Assembly: GCA_005406025.1 (NCBI GenBank)
Contig: BGZK01001436.1
Span: 89,117 to 153,116 of the forward strand
DNA length: 64,000 bases
Source: Eumeta japonica
Lineage: Eukaryota > Arthropoda > Insecta > Lepidoptera > Psychidae
Reading direction: 5' to 3'
The notes below the pieces were generated by a model. It was not told where the DNA came from and did not search any database. It saw only the letters and a program-made list of their open reading frames with translations. Made by a program: the position numbers and the translations under genes. Each line of letters opens with the position of its first letter. Position 1 is the first letter of the stretch. Below, one piece after another: positions 9,440 to 22,456 of this stretch.

Positions 9440-12240
9440 ATTCCAGTAAGACGAGAGGAAGATTCGGGTAGCATTTAAAGTGATAAAATGTTAAAAACAT
9501 AAAGTTCATATCGGCCACTCATGACTAAGTTTTGTTTCTTTCTTTTCTTGAAAATTTTTTACCATCTAGAACAGAGCTGTCCTAACCTTGGCCCGCCACC
9601 TAATTGTATAACTTCACCGTCATTCGATTTGAACGAAAGTTTATGAGACAATATGAAAAAAAATTTCGTTTTTTGAAATATTTTAGTGGCCCCCCAATCT
9701 ATAGTAATTTTTATTGACCCCACTCTGATCTAAAACATCTGACCAAAATTGCAATACTCTTTTCTATTCCAATGCACATGTTGCGTCAAATGTGATCACC
9801 CTCTTACAATGGGAACAAGTGATTTAATTTAATTCAAATTAAAAACTCATCTGTCCATTGGATTCAAAGTTACTAACAATTGGTTAAAACCCAAAAAAAA
9901 ACACGGCGACCCAACAAAATCTACGCCATAAAAAACTATATAATCTCATAATAAATTATCCGTCACCTTAGTACCTTACTAAAGGTGACTCGATTCGTGT
10001 AACCTCTTTCGCCTTCTATAACAATCGCCCTTCATTATTTTTAAACTCTAGTCGGCCATCTTCAATTCTCTCTCGAAACTTCGGCGAATACAACTTCAAG
10101 TTGCGGGTGTTCTTATAATAAACGGTCTTTCATGTAAGAGCTGTGATAAATAAAGTAACAACAAGATAGACACCCCGTAAGCGTTCTCCTTCTCAAGCTG
10201 TCGTTAACTGGAAGCGCCATAAAAGTGTAATCAGGAGTGACTTTTAATTGGTGATCATTTCACGGCCGTCGTTCGTTAGTTAATCATCGATTATTTTTGT
10301 GATGGACACTCAAAAAGCGATTACAACTAATTTACTCAATCTATGGTTTGACAGTTGCTTATGGTTATACGTTTGGTTATCAAAATTTACAAATATGTAT
10401 TCTCGGTGTTAAACGTACAGAATTATTATTAATCCATATTTATTCCTAGAAAATTCAATTTGTTTCTGTTATATATCTACCATCCGTGTTAATTTGTCAG
10501 TTCGCAATAAATATAGAGCAATTTCCGTACCCAAAAAGGAAAAAAGAAAATATTTGAAATCGACACGATATTTATCGATACTCGAATGGCGTAAAGTGAA
10601 GTTGTGGAATTTTGCACGGCACCGTCTAGCAATGAATACATGCAATTCATAGCACACGATCAGAAATAATTATAGGTAGAGAGAACGTAAGCGGAACACG
10701 ATAAATACTGAAAGCATAATTGGGATTAGAAGTCGCAGTGGGAGTTATCGAGAGCGCCATCAAACGTGAAATTAGAATGGGATTGTAATGAAAGAATAAG
10801 AAATGACAGTGGGCTTGTGTGTATGCACGAAAAACGATATTTCTTACAAGTGTACTAGGACTGAGAATCCGATTAGCCACTTGATAAAATTGTTTTTATA
10901 CATAATGCAATTTTTTTTATCGATAGGAATTACGCAACACTACCATGTATGGTAGATATTTTTTTTTATTCCCCGATGAAGTAAGCGCCCGCTAAGCTCG
11001 GTTCCTAATTCCGAGCGGTACTTCCGAGTCCCTTATCGGGCATATTAGCACATTTTATCGGATAACCAAACACGTTCGCCGTCGTTGACGGTTACGACAA
11101 CCCGGCTACGATATTGGCAACATTACTATCGTTAAAATTAAATGGATTACCTACAAAGTAAAATTTCATGTTTTACCTTAAGATATTTCTCATTATCTCT
11201 TATTATTTAGATGTATTACAACGTTCAGGCGCCTTTCTCGTCACGTAAATACATCTATGCATATAGTCTATGAAAGACTATATATGCTATCGCCAATAGC
11301 ATAGAGTCAATCAGAGACGATCAGAGAGATCAACCTCAATCTAAAATTTGACAATTCAATATAAACAGTTTCCTTCAGTAACGCATGGAAGCAAACATTT
11401 CCAAAATAAATAGACGTGCAATTGGTCGGAAGTAAATGCACCGCTAGGGGGGTAGAAAAGGAATGAGATTATAAGATATAGGGAAAGCAAAAACGAGGGC
11501 GAGAGAGATGCAGAGGAAAAGAGAATGTATTTGAAACCAATAATAGGACCCAGATCAAAATTAGTAACGAGGTTTGAGACCGAGGTTTTAATAGGGATCA
11601 AAATCTCGATCGAGGTTCTTTATTCACGCAAGAGGAATCGCGGGAAAAAGCTAGTTTAATTTAGACGTAGTGTTTTTAAACGCCTACCATTAGCAATCGA
11701 TGTGAAAATGTTCATCTTACAGTTATGCAACCGCACGCCGTTCATTGTCCCTCGGTCTATTTTAATTTGGATCGCGTAATCAGATAGTCCAAGAGGTCGC
11801 GACCTTTTTGACACATCGTTGTATTGTATCGATAATTACCTCGTTACATATTGTGCAGTTGCGCTATTCTTTTCAATGACGTAATGAAATTTGTCATAAA
11901 ATAAGATCACATCCGTTAAAGGATCGGACCATATAGATAATTTTAATTAAACACGTAATAGGTTAAGAAAACCGTAAATTTTTGAATATACGTATAGTTC
12001 AAATAATATTAACGATACATAAGGAGATATATCCCTCAATCTGAATTAAAGATTGTGGGCAACGCGTCGATCAAAACTTAACGCAAAAATTAAGACATTT
12101 TCCAATTAAGTTTTAAAGATAAGAAAGTAAATAACATATCCGGAGACATTTCTTTTGGAAGCTATCCTCAGAGTAAACTTTTGTGCACGGAAAAACAAAA
12201 AATAAAATCAGCCAAAACAGACCACCCTCAAAAATAAACC
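9440..12240. other. AT-rich stretch, no gene supported
   Basis: Several short frames without motifs. A small stem (ATATAGTCT...AGACTATAT) lies at about 11256-11285. A locally more GC-rich patch with CpG lies at 10970-11110. None gives a recognisable product. Confidence 0.5.
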
Positions 12241-12358
12241 TCCGTCACCCTTGACCGGTATCCGTCTCCCGATCGGGCCGGTACTTCTCCGTCCGCAGCA
12301 CAAAGCGGGCCCCTTGTACGCCCACGCGGCCGGCTCGAAACGACGCCTTATCACTTAC

Positions 12359-12560
12359 GCAACTCAACCGATAACAGCGTTTCTTCCGCGTTCCCGACGA
12401 TTGCATTACTCGCTGTGCGTGCGCTCTACGCGTCCACCGCGCGAGCTCCTCGGCCGACGTCTCGAGCTTCGATGTCGCGATCTCTACCTCGATCGTCACA
12501 ACCAACAATCGACGCCGACAGAGTCGATGCGAAATGCATGCACGGGGGTCGCTGCAGATT
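12359..12560 (-). promoter_or_regulatory. GC-rich island, candidate minus-strand first exon
   Basis: A CpG-rich island of about 300 bp (12250-12560). On the minus strand it is open through EIATSKLETSAEELARWTRR, then AHAQRVMQSSGTRKKRCYRL, into a strong donor GAGTTGC|GTAAGT at 12358-12353. Lepidopteran promoters and first exons are often the only GC-rich islands in an AT-rich region, so this may be a transcription start with a 5' exon. No ATG sits well placed in that frame, and no conserved protein motif is recognisable. The right-hand boundary is a guess. The plus strand is also open (12251-12766), which warns that the open frames may be compositional. Confidence 0.3.
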
Positions 12561-12569
12561 TCTTCCGAT

Positions 12570-13490
12570 CGAAGAAAGGTATTTTACCCGTATGTAGAAA
12601 ACACGGAACATCTCACTTCAAAGCACGAATATTTCTTGTCCAACAGAAGGATTTTACGTTACGAACTCTGAACTGTATCAATGCAAGTCGGATACTAGCT
12701 CAGCTTCGATCACGACGATTTTCATCACAGTCAATGCCAACGATAATAATAATAGAAATCAGATAACGGTCCATATTAGAGTTGTAGAAATATTCACTAG
12801 CGGATATTTCTCAGGATCGATCAGATACTTATAAAGCGCTAACCTATCACCAATTCGAAAGCTGATGTTATAATAGAAACCAATCTTTACTTCTGCTTGA
12901 AAATTTCTAAAAATGCTATCTCGAGGTCGGCCGACACTTCAGCTCCCGCGTGTGTCAGCCGCAGGAGCTCATCTTCCCCCTTCTCGTCACCGTCTCCATT
13001 CCGCTTCCACGTGAACTGAAGTGAGGATGTGTTGACAGTTTTTCGCCTAGGAAGAGGTTTTTAGCCTCAAATCGCAAGATATATAAATGATAGGTTGATG
13101 ACAAGAATAATTCCGTATCATAATATCTTTGCTTACACACAATAAAAACAGTCGTATGCGTATATTTCAAATACATATTTGCCAAAAAGTGGTTAACTGC
13201 GGGTGATGTAGGGAATGTAATAATGCAATAAAACTATTTTTTTAAGTTCAGTCAGTCTTTTTTCTTGTTTGTATACGCTAATCTCCATAAGAACTATATG
13301 AATTTTCATGGGATTTTCACAGGTAACTTGAGCATAGCTTACAGTAAAACATAAATATTTCATCAAAGTTGGCTCCGGAAAATTAGCTGACTTTTAAAAG
13401 TAAAGTGCACGCATACAAAATCGTGGGCACAGCTAATATTTAACATCGTTAATATGTATGTGTATACCTATAATAATATTGAGAGACCTC
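12570..13490. other. non-coding stretch
   Basis: No gene supported. A short GC-richer patch at 12925-13030 contains CTTCAGCTC and, 90 bases on, AACTGAAG, a weak inverted pair that I could not extend. Confidence 0.5.
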
Positions 13491-13494
13491 TAGG

Positions 13495-13585
13495 AACATG
13501 GTCAGCTCATTAATAATGATTTAAGAGCGTCGTCTTTGAATTAGGAGGACTTCGATCCTGGCCAGGGACAAATTTACCAAGTTTT
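13495..13585 (+). repeat. tRNA-derived SINE remnant
   Basis: The segment AGAGCGTCGTCTTTGAATTA followed by AGGACTTCGATCCTGGCCAG resembles the anticodon-side and B-box part of lepidopteran tRNA-derived SINEs (usual form ...GGGTTCGAATCCCGGC). The A-box is degraded. Called on resemblance only. Confidence 0.35.
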
Positions 13586-13589
13586 TAAT

Positions 13590-14730
13590 TGAAGTCAAAT
13601 TGAATCGTTCGCCTTTGAGAAGACATTCTGGCGTAGATCCTGAACATTTCCGCCTAATCGAAGTACATATCGATTTCGCACTAAATTTATCGAGACTGGC
13701 GTAAAAATTATAATTATAATTTTGAAAGTGTTTTTTAATGCATATAAAATTGTCATTAATAACTCAAGTTCCTTTTTCTTTAAAGAACAACAAAATATTT
13801 CTTGGACATAAAAGAAATAAAACAAAAATGTTAACATACATGGTATAATCAGAAACAATATTAGAAATAGAGGATAAACATCTAGAATGTTCACTGAAAT
13901 TAGGTCTACCTAATAACCTAGCATGACCTAAATTGGTGTAAATGGGCATTTCGTAGTCAGGTAACGAAAAAATCTATCGGGCCCAGCCCAGAGGTCAAAA
14001 AACCCATCCAATTAATTAGTGCTTAATTTTCATATTGCCGCCAATTCATCAGGGACATGGATGCGGGAATCCAAGAAAGTAAGTTCAATAGGTATATGCG
14101 TGTACGTTTTTTTATGTGTCAACGGCCACTCACTCGCTTCGTGAGCGTTGTGGTTTATGAAAATAAATTAAAAAAAAGAAAGGTGCAGTATATATGGAAC
14201 TAGAAAAATAAAATAGTTTAAAATCATATACAAACGATTCCGCGTCGAATGGTCACAATTCCATACTGATATATTGAGTAGTTTCAACTGATGCCCGGAC
14301 AAAGAGAAAATCTTTTTATTTTATTTATAGATTTAAATCTTTATGACTACAAATATTGTTATATTCGACTGCGTTTCTTATTGCCTTATTAACGTTAAAT
14401 TAATTTAAAAAAATCGTTATACACACCAATAGAATCAATCTGATATCAAAATATATATAAAATATTTTTTGAACAAATATATATTTTTTTAAACATAACG
14501 CCTATCCAAATAAAACGTTTTAAAAAAGAATTACAACATACAGTGGTGTTTGAGGCATTCTCATTTGCATTTTAGGCCCACCCTCATATTGAAATTATTT
14601 GTGATAGAACCATGCTGTGGGCAACATGGCTACAGCACATAAATATGTCGGCTCGATTGGTGCAATACCAGTGCAATAAAGGTCACACCGCATCTGATTG
14701 AGCACAGTTGACTGCCTTCGTACATCTGCG
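13590..14730. other. AT-rich non-coding stretch
   Basis: No supportable gene or repeat. Confidence 0.5.
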
Positions 14731-14734
14731 ACAC

Positions 14735-15318
14735 CAGTACTCCCGTAAACAGGTGGGTATCGGTTTATGGTCACAGAACACGCAACAGCATTATACCTAA
14801 TATCTTACCTTAATCCAAGAAACAGCTATTTAATGCGACTAGTACACAAAAAAGGGCCTGTCAAATTAATATTTAGACGTTATCTATATCATAAGAATGT
14901 TGGAGTAACAATTATTGCTAGTTGCCGTTGTACACGGAATCATAACTCGAAACATTTATTTTATGTATATTTTTAAATGTTATAGTAGGATATTTACATT
15001 ATCAGTACAATGACACAATAGCGAAAATAATATAAAGGAAAAATTTATATTAAATATTTTGATGAAAATATATTTTTATTGCAAGTATTGGTGAAGTGTA
15101 AATAAAATAAAAATAAAATAAAAAAAAAAAAAAATTAAAATAATAATTTTCGAGCAACACTTTGCAAATTCGCTCTGTTATATTGAAGATTGGCTCAATA
15201 TCTGCAGAGCCTTTTTTTCGTTTTATTGAAAATATTTTGAACTACGAACTTGGAACTAATTTTTAAAATTGGCCGGATTATGACTTACGAGTTGCGTCGA
15301 ATGTAAACGGGAGTACTG
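14735..15318. mobile_element. candidate 584-bp inverted-repeat element
   Basis: CAGTACTCCCGTAAACA at 14735-14751 recurs as its reverse complement at 15302-15318, with 15 of 17 bases matching. A 12-base exact core (CAGTACTCCCGT) on both sides within 600 bp is far beyond chance. The interior is AT-rich with an A-run at 15107-15140 and no transposase. The CAGT terminus resembles hAT-type ends, but I could not find a matching target-site duplication in the flanks, so class and exact ends are uncertain. Confidence 0.5.
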
Positions 15319-15319
15319 A

Positions 15320-15905
15320 TATTGGTTTATAAAGATAAAAGCATTAATTTTTACACATGAAAAACATTTTTCTCAAATATTAAACTAAAAACATTTTTAA
15401 TTTTAAATTAGGAACAATTTATGTATACTAGTTATTAAATATGTATCGTCGATGGACAATGGATTTTTGATCTATATTATTATTCCTCTTGTTATTGAGT
15501 TTATTTTCGATGTATCCGTAGGTCATAAAGCACGAGATCAGTGATTTTTTTTTAGAAAAATTTAACACTAATAAAGTTCCCCGGATACGAAACACTGGCA
15601 GGTTTATTGTTTTAAATTTAACCGTGACTGAGTTCTAGATTCTCTCCGACCCAGATTTTTTAGACCTATTCCAGCGCGAGACTTAACAATGAGATCATTG
15701 TTTATGGATATGGGTCGAGTATCCATCATACTTTTTTTATGTTACGTGCGACCTTGGCATATTTGTGCCGCGTACGTATGTAAATGGAGATTGTGTAACT
15801 GAGATTTTTTTCAGCAATTAAAAGTTTACTGGATTTACACATGACATGGTCTATTGTACGTCAACCAGTCATACGGTGGGTAATAAACGTACTTGACAGA
15901 AACGT
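15320..15905. other. AT-rich non-coding stretch
   Basis: Nothing recognisable. Confidence 0.5.
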
Positions 15906-15907
15906 CC

Positions 15908-16027
15908 TGCGGGCCTAGCATGACATCCTACGGTCATAAGAATACCTTTCCCTTTCATTCATTACGCTGTCACTAGAAGGGCAGTTCTTCAGAGAAACTT
16001 CTCTAGAACATCATGCTAGGGCCCGCT
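15908..16027. mobile_element. about 120-bp MITE with GCGGGCCTAGCATGA ends
   Basis: The left end GCGGGCCTAGCATGA (15909) and right end TCATGCTAGGGCCCGC (to 16026) are inverted copies of each other with a one-base length difference. The middle carries CCCTTTCATTCATTACG. A second, partly eroded copy lies at 60361-60485 with the same left end and a matching middle. The element has no coding capacity. Confidence 0.7.
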
Positions 16028-16029
16028 GA

Positions 16030-16728
16030 TGATGAAATCTAAAACCATGAGAATCATGAGGAAATTCTTTGTTAAAGAAGTAGCATCAGTAGTAAAACAT
16101 TGATAGTTTTTATCATTTTGGAAAAAAATTAATCATAACCTCTACAATAAAAAATGATATTCAATAAAATAAAAGGCTAGTGGTGTAAAAACAATGAAAA
16201 AAACAATGAAAAAAAAAATGAAAAAACCTTTTGAAAAACAAAGTTTTACGAAAATTCATTAAATAACGTATGTAACACATATTTTAAGAGTGATAAGTAC
16301 TTAAATGTGCAAACTCAACTTAATTTACGCGGCTGACTCCCAACAACTCTGTCGAGAGCTTAAAACGTAGGTAAGATGGGATTCTTGAACTCGCAGCAAG
16401 CTTTTAAAATCCACCTAGGAAGACGAAGCTAAATTCGCTCTTAAATCACTATCAATGTCAAAAAATATTACATCGTTTAGTACATTTTTTATTGAATTTT
16501 GGCATGAATGTGTTCTAGCAGACATTTTTTTTTCGATCATATCATTCGAGAACTTTAGTCACCTATAGCAAGAGAAACATGTACTTATGTCAACTAATAT
16601 TACTTTTAAAATGGCGCAAACTATAAATCACCAGCAAAAGAGCGTATCTTCCTGGCACTTACGTCCGTTTGTTGAGAAGCGCAGTTGTTCGGAAATAACT
16701 CAAAAATGGTATTTCCGATCATGTTCAA
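16030..16728. other. AT-rich non-coding stretch
   Basis: Includes an A-rich tandem (AACAATGAAAAAA repeats) at about 16190-16240. No gene. Confidence 0.5.
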
Positions 16729-16730
16729 GA

Positions 16731-16942
16731 TAATTTTAATTTAAATTATTTATTAACCGGTACCTTTATTAGTTTTTCCATATTTTGTAGACTTACGGTT
16801 TAAAAATAAAGGGGGGAACACAATTTATGCTACTTATAATTTTAATTTTAATTTTTTATTAACCGGTACCTTTATTAATTTTTCCATATTTTGTAGACTT
16901 ACGGTTTAAAAATAAAGGGGGGAACACAATTTATGCTACTTC
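16731..16942. repeat. 106-bp tandem duplication (2 copies)
   Basis: The unit 16731-16836 recurs at 16837-16942 with only a few differences, mainly in the AT-rich lead. The core ACCGGTACCTTTATT..., TTGTAGACTTACGG and AAAGGGGGGAACACAATT is identical apart from one G/A change. The high identity points to a recent local duplication or a young minisatellite. Confidence 0.95.
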
Positions 16943-16949
16943 CGGAACG

Positions 16950-18485
16950 ATGGAGCGATTATTATCGAAAATAATCACTTAATCATAAAAAATGCTTAGT
17001 AACCTTAAAATGTTTGTAAAAGAACTGGAAATATGTATTACATGTTAATGTTTGCGTGTATGTAAGAAATATTTACTTTTGTTATATAACTACCAAACTA
17101 AGTACCAGCTTATACAAGACACCTACACAATAAATTTCATCAACATACATCTTGCATTTTTTTTAAATACAATGCCTGTAACGTAAGGGCGGATATGACG
17201 AAATTATAAGGATTCCGTATTTACTATTTAAGTTTGAAACTCTAAAAACGAAGGTAAAACCATAAAATGAAAAATATTATTTTAATGCAATAAAAATAAT
17301 GGTAAAACTATAAAAATTATTAGAATAAACAACTCAAGTACCTGATATGTATACATTGGACACATTTATTCATAAAATGGTTGAGAGATTCAACGAGCCA
17401 TAGGCGCGATCCGTAACGGGAATTAATTACTGGGTCGTTGACGTGATATGTCAAACAGCCGCTGTCATCTTGACAGCTGTCAAAATCACTTTTTTTAAGT
17501 TGCTTGGTAACCGTTACCTTATTAGGATTATCGAAAACCTTTATGATCTACAAACGTAAATTATGTCGTTAATAAGCTGCATTTCGTCGTTTAACTATAT
17601 GGAAACGTATAAAGTCTGTTAAAAGTCAATTAAAAGCATATTTATATTAACATTGTTGTAGTAAGACAAATACCATTCGTTCTGCGGCAAATTTTAATGT
17701 CGAATCTATTTTAAATCATAATTAAATAGTTGTTTATTAAACACCAACAGATATTTTTGATTTGAGGTCGCTATAAGTTAGGGTAATGAACAATTAAAGT
17801 TTTCGAAAAAAATATGAGAGGTACCTATTAACAAAGTCAATTAGATTTTGAGGTTAACAAAATTATTGTTTTTATGCCACTATAGTGTACGTATTATAAA
17901 AATTATTTTATACAATAAAACTATTTTTCATAACCAATTCATTCTTCTAAATTAATATTTCCACACCCACACACACATACATGCACAATCATTTGTATTA
18001 AAAATGAATATACCTACGAAATACATCAACAATTATTGCCATTCCTCGATTACGCAATATTTGATAGTATGTATTCAAGACATTCAAAAATATGTATTCA
18101 AGTAAATAAACTGGTTATTAAAAAAAAAACAACATGCCTCGAAGCCGGTTCGGAAACGCACGTTTTTATTTTTAACACGCATGATGAATCATTCAATCAG
18201 CGTAAGCCGATGACCGGAATGATTGATGAACGAACGGATCAACTTTCATACGGATGAAATGATGCATTGTTTCATATTGTAATGAGATGATGCATTACCA
18301 TACATGGGCCGATCGCTGGATTTGATTGGTACATGATGTTATGCGATCAACATTTATTTTGGAAATTAGATCGCATACTTAGTACGGTTCTGCGGACGGG
18401 TAGTCGACGCGTCGCTTTTAAATCAGAAGGTACGACATTCGAAACTTAATGAAAATCAAACTACCTAATGAGTTGTTTTTATTTA
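16950..18485. other. AT-rich non-coding stretch
   Basis: No gene. Contains the 14-bp palindrome TTGACAGCTGTCAA at 17470-17483, which occurs again at 45972-45985. Confidence 0.5.
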
Positions 18486-18489
18486 TTTT

Positions 18490-18675
18490 AAATAAAAACA
18501 ACTTAGTCCGTGCCTCCGAGGGCACGCTCAGTCGTCGGTCGCACACGTTGTCGCCGTTTTGGTGACAAAGGTCGCCGACAGCCCGTTAACCCGCTTTGAT
18601 GCGGCGTGGAGGGCTAAGGTCAAGACCCACAATACTATATAAAAATATTGTGGGAGGGTATACCTTTGATCGCAG
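18490..18675 (+). repeat. dispersed repeat with GCGTGGAGGGCT motif, copy 1
   Basis: A GC-richer segment reading GCGGCGTGGAGGGCTAAGG, then AAGACCCACAATA, an AT run, and TATTGTGGGAGGGTAT. The same order of motifs appears at 51055-51125 (GACAGCGTGGAGGGCTTAA, GCCCCCCAAT, ATTGAGGGAGTGTAT). The copies are diverged. The CACAATA/TATTGTG pair makes a small stem. I believe it is a lepidopteran dispersed repeat, possibly part of a LINE. Confidence 0.5.
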
Positions 18676-18719
18676 AGTTTTGATCGTTTCATTGGAAATG
18701 AAATTATCAATTGACACAG

Positions 18720-19460
18720 CCGTTACGCTTCAAAAATATTTGCGTCCATTAAAAAAAAACTATGACATGAAATGACTTCACGATACGTTTTCCACTAGAT
18801 TAGGCGGAGACAACAGAATTTAACTTGGTAGGACGCCACATACAGCCCGTTCCCTTGCAAATCGTTTTTTCGGTCCGGCTCGTCTGTTTCGTCTACTTAA
18901 AACAGTGTATGAATATACATACGTGATATATAGGCTTATTTTTTTTATTAAATAAATAATGTGATAAAAAATTTCAATTTACTCACAATCTGTATACTTC
19001 CTTCCTGTTATTTATAAGAGTCTGTATACACTTGCGTGTTTTATTGAACGGTTGAACTAATCGTTGATACTATGTTCTCTTTTGCTATGCCGCACTATGA
19101 AGAACTTTTTGTGAAAAGCAAAAAAATATATACATATCACAAACCTTTTCTGTCGCAACACAATCACTCACTCCTTTTCTTTGAGTCAAATACTATTATT
19201 GAAAAACTTTTAAAAATTAATATTTGTTAGAAGTGTTGTAGCCAGATTTCATTTAAAAATGAAAACAGAAGTGTAAATAGGCGTACTACACGATACTTTC
19301 ATATATGACATTTTACATATATGACAATAAAAAGTCGTCCTATCCAACAAATAATAAGGACCGGTTTAAAGTTTATATATTTGCTTGATTTATAAAATGT
19401 TGATTATAATAAATTAAATTTATATTGATACCATTTAAAGACTAATCAACTAAAGACTCA
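18720..19460. other. intron-like AT-rich stretch
   Basis: Lies directly downstream (on the minus strand) of the signal-peptide exon at 19462-19667, so it is probably the start of that gene's first coding intron. No further exon could be identified here with confidence. Confidence 0.4.
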
Positions 19461-19461
19461 C

Positions 19462-19667
19462 CTGTTACTTGTGATGTTACAGTCAACAGGAACAGCGCGA
19501 ATAAAGACAGTGACATAATTCTCGACATTTTGATGTCCGAAAACGAAATTGACACTTTTTTTAAAAACACACAAGTAGTAAATATTCTACACTGGAAAAA
19601 TTTCCACCATCACTATAAAGGCACTATAGAAACATCCTGTAGATAGAGGCACTTGAGTCGTAGAGAT
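19462..19667 (-). CDS. 5' exon encoding a signal peptide (partial gene)
   Basis: A minus-strand exon with good splice signals at both ends: an acceptor TTTTTGTTTTCAG at 19680-19668 and a donor ACAG|GTGAGTCTT at 19461. It begins with about 139 bases without an in-frame start, then ATG at 19528 and 22 codons plus one base (phase 1). The peptide MSRIMSLSLFALFLLTVTSQ, then V, T, has a short basic start and a hydrophobic core, which is a classic secretory signal peptide. Short signal-peptide exons ending in phase 1 are usual for secreted and cell-surface proteins (immunoglobulin-superfamily, receptor and similar genes). The family cannot be told because the next coding exons, at lower coordinates, were not found. 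The upstream acceptor implies another 5' untranslated exon at higher coordinates. The coding part is 19462-19528. Confidence 0.6.
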
Positions 19668-19680
19668 CTGAAAACAAAAA

Positions 19681-22450
19681 ATGGAACACAGTTAATTACA
19701 ATGTAGTTTCATTTTACAATTTAGATACCGACTGCTTATGAAAATGTGTTCCGATCAAACTTTCTCTATGGCAATTTCTGTGCATCTCTTTTAAATTTTA
19801 AATACGATATTATTATTTAATCTGGTATATTTCTTCAAATTTTAAAATAATTGTTTTATTGGAACATGTTTATGAACATATAAAGTACAATAATGACATT
19901 ACAATTATTTAAAAAGAAAATCGTTTCGTGTCCTTATAACGGAACTCTGCATTTTCGAAATTCAGTAATTAGTATTTCTTTCAAATTAGAAGGTAACGCT
20001 TTGAAGCATTAAGAATTAACAAACTGATTAATAATTCTTTAACTGAAACCAAATTTAAAATCACTCGTTCTATTCCTCATAGAGAACATTTCATCATCGG
20101 ACGTGGATTATTTACTTGACTTGGTCATTAACAGCCTCCAAGCCGTAATAGGCTAATGTAAAATTATTGTTTAAAATTATACCTCTCTGGGGGGATGCCA
20201 AAACAACTAAAACAACAAAATTCCAACGTAAGAAACAACAATATTGTAATCTTTCAATGTCATTAATTATTAACAAGTAGAAAAAAAGCAAATACATGCA
20301 GCATAGCAAAGCGAAAACGTCTTTCCCCTTTCAAAACAACAAAAGGCATCAATTCTAAATCGTTTAAATCGAGATTCCATTTCAACTTTTTTTGTCGAAC
20401 TACAAAGATGAGAATTATCATTAAATGTGTGACTGTATGATTACCTAAATGTAAAAAAGTAAATGTTTCGATTAATAATTTCTATCAAGTGTACAGCTAA
20501 TCTTAGTTATCGCCATCATCTATTAATTATTATTAGTAACAAGATCATTTTATCTATCTTCATGAACATAAGCAAACCCGCAAAAGATTTATTAAGGCAC
20601 TGGTTTATTATTTTAGTATTATTTAAGTCTGGTTTTGGTAAAACTGTAATATTACTATATATTTCTTTACTACTATAACAACCTACCGTGACTTCGCCCA
20701 CAGTATATATTATATTTTTTAAATATCTCGAAATATTGAATTAAGTATATCAGATTTAGATTCACTTCCATCTCAAAATAATATTTCCTCTTTTTTGAAA
20801 ACTGGGTTTCATTTAAACATATTTTTACACCATAGTTTGATAATTACCACAATTTTACTTGAAAGAAAGTTAAATGAAACCACGGTCTCAAACTTGGTAA
20901 TACATAAAATTTTTTCTTCCCGAGGGATTTCAAAAAAAAAAGCTTTAATATCACTGTCCAAAATACAAACCAAAAATTTTAAGATTGTCTAAGCATCTAT
21001 TTTCACTTCTTTAAAATATTTAAAGAAGTTTGTATCGGGTACCTGTTTTTAATAATTTAATGACAACGCTAATGATGAGCAGCAGATCAATTCTGCAAAC
21101 TTAAAACGATTCAATAGGTATTATTATGACGTCAAAATTAAGTCAATCCAGGCTGCGCGGCGGCAACCCTTCACTACCCTTTTCAGCCTGGGGGCATTAT
21201 GACGTTACAATGACATCGACTTAGTCATTTTAAAATTACAGAATTGGTCCGCTGATAGCAATGCAAAAGTTTTTAATACGGCAGAGATAGAAGGTAAACA
21301 TAATTAGATGCTCAATTATATTTCTTTTGCTTTCGGTTTAGGATATTTCACATTGAAAATATTTCTACTGTTGTCCAGTACATTACAAAAATTCGTTTCG
21401 TTTTGAAAGCTTTCAAAATTATGAAATTGTGATTGCGTTTGTAATTTTACAGTTAGGTAAAAAATTACCAATTTTACAATGACCAGTAATTTTATTTTAT
21501 GAATAAATTTTAATACTTATACCATATCAATATGAACATATGGTAATATAAACATATGTCTGTATTTTATTTTGCTACGCATATGTACAGTTCTATGATA
21601 ATTATGCTATAAAAGATTACACAAAATATGTTATGCAGAGTTTTGCAACGTCACACTGTAATAAAAATGAGTTATGGTCTACGCTCAAAACTAACTAGTC
21701 AATGACACTTAAGCGTGTCGAGGTCAGACAATTTTTTTTTATGCAGAATAATGCTTTGTCTCTTTCTACAGCATTAAAGTAATATACCCTTCTTTATTTA
21801 AGAAGAAATTGTGAAACAATTGTTAAGTAAAACAGACTTTGAATGTGAACTAAATATGCTGCATTTTAAATAAAATGACACAATAAAGCTACTTCTGTTC
21901 ATGGACACATTACCATTACCTTATATAGAAATACATATATTTATATGAAGAAATATATTTATGTTTTGATAAAAAAAAAAAAACATAGACATCCTATATA
22001 TGTAAAAAAAAAAACTCATTTACGTTATGTTTCCGTTAAAAAGTTTCTATTGTTGGAGCAACATTTCAAGTTTACATCGTTTTAATATTGTATGAACAAT
22101 AATAATTGCACTTTAGTTTTAAAAACCTTAAGCTTATAATAAAATTACACCAAATCTTATGAAAGTACATCGTCTAAAGAAAAAGTTAACATAGAATATT
22201 CTAAATATGGAATGCCATTAAAAGTTTAAATCTTAGAAAAGTTCTGAATTATCTTCTCTTATTGTTTTCCAAATTAATTTTACAAGAGGAGGTACTTAGG
22301 TTAAGTATACATATAGCTATTATAATTTTATATTTTAGATAAAAGTATATTAGGTAGGTAAATTGGATATTTGTCATATAAAAATAGAGACTCACAGTTC
22401 TATAGGGAAGATTGTAAATATTAACAGTCATATTTACATGCACTATTCTT
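19681..22450. other. AT-rich stretch, probable intron of the signal-peptide gene
   Basis: Very AT-rich. The only GC-richer patch, 21145-21200, has an inverted pair (CCAGGCTG / CAGCCTGG). No coding frame could be supported. Confidence 0.45.
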
Positions 22451-22456
22451 ACCTTA

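Noticed and set aside
18969..19005. Possible 18-bp minus-strand microexon with an AACAG acceptor and GTGAGT donor near 18986
   Set aside because: Both sites are short in AT-rich DNA and 18 bp cannot be tested for coding potential.
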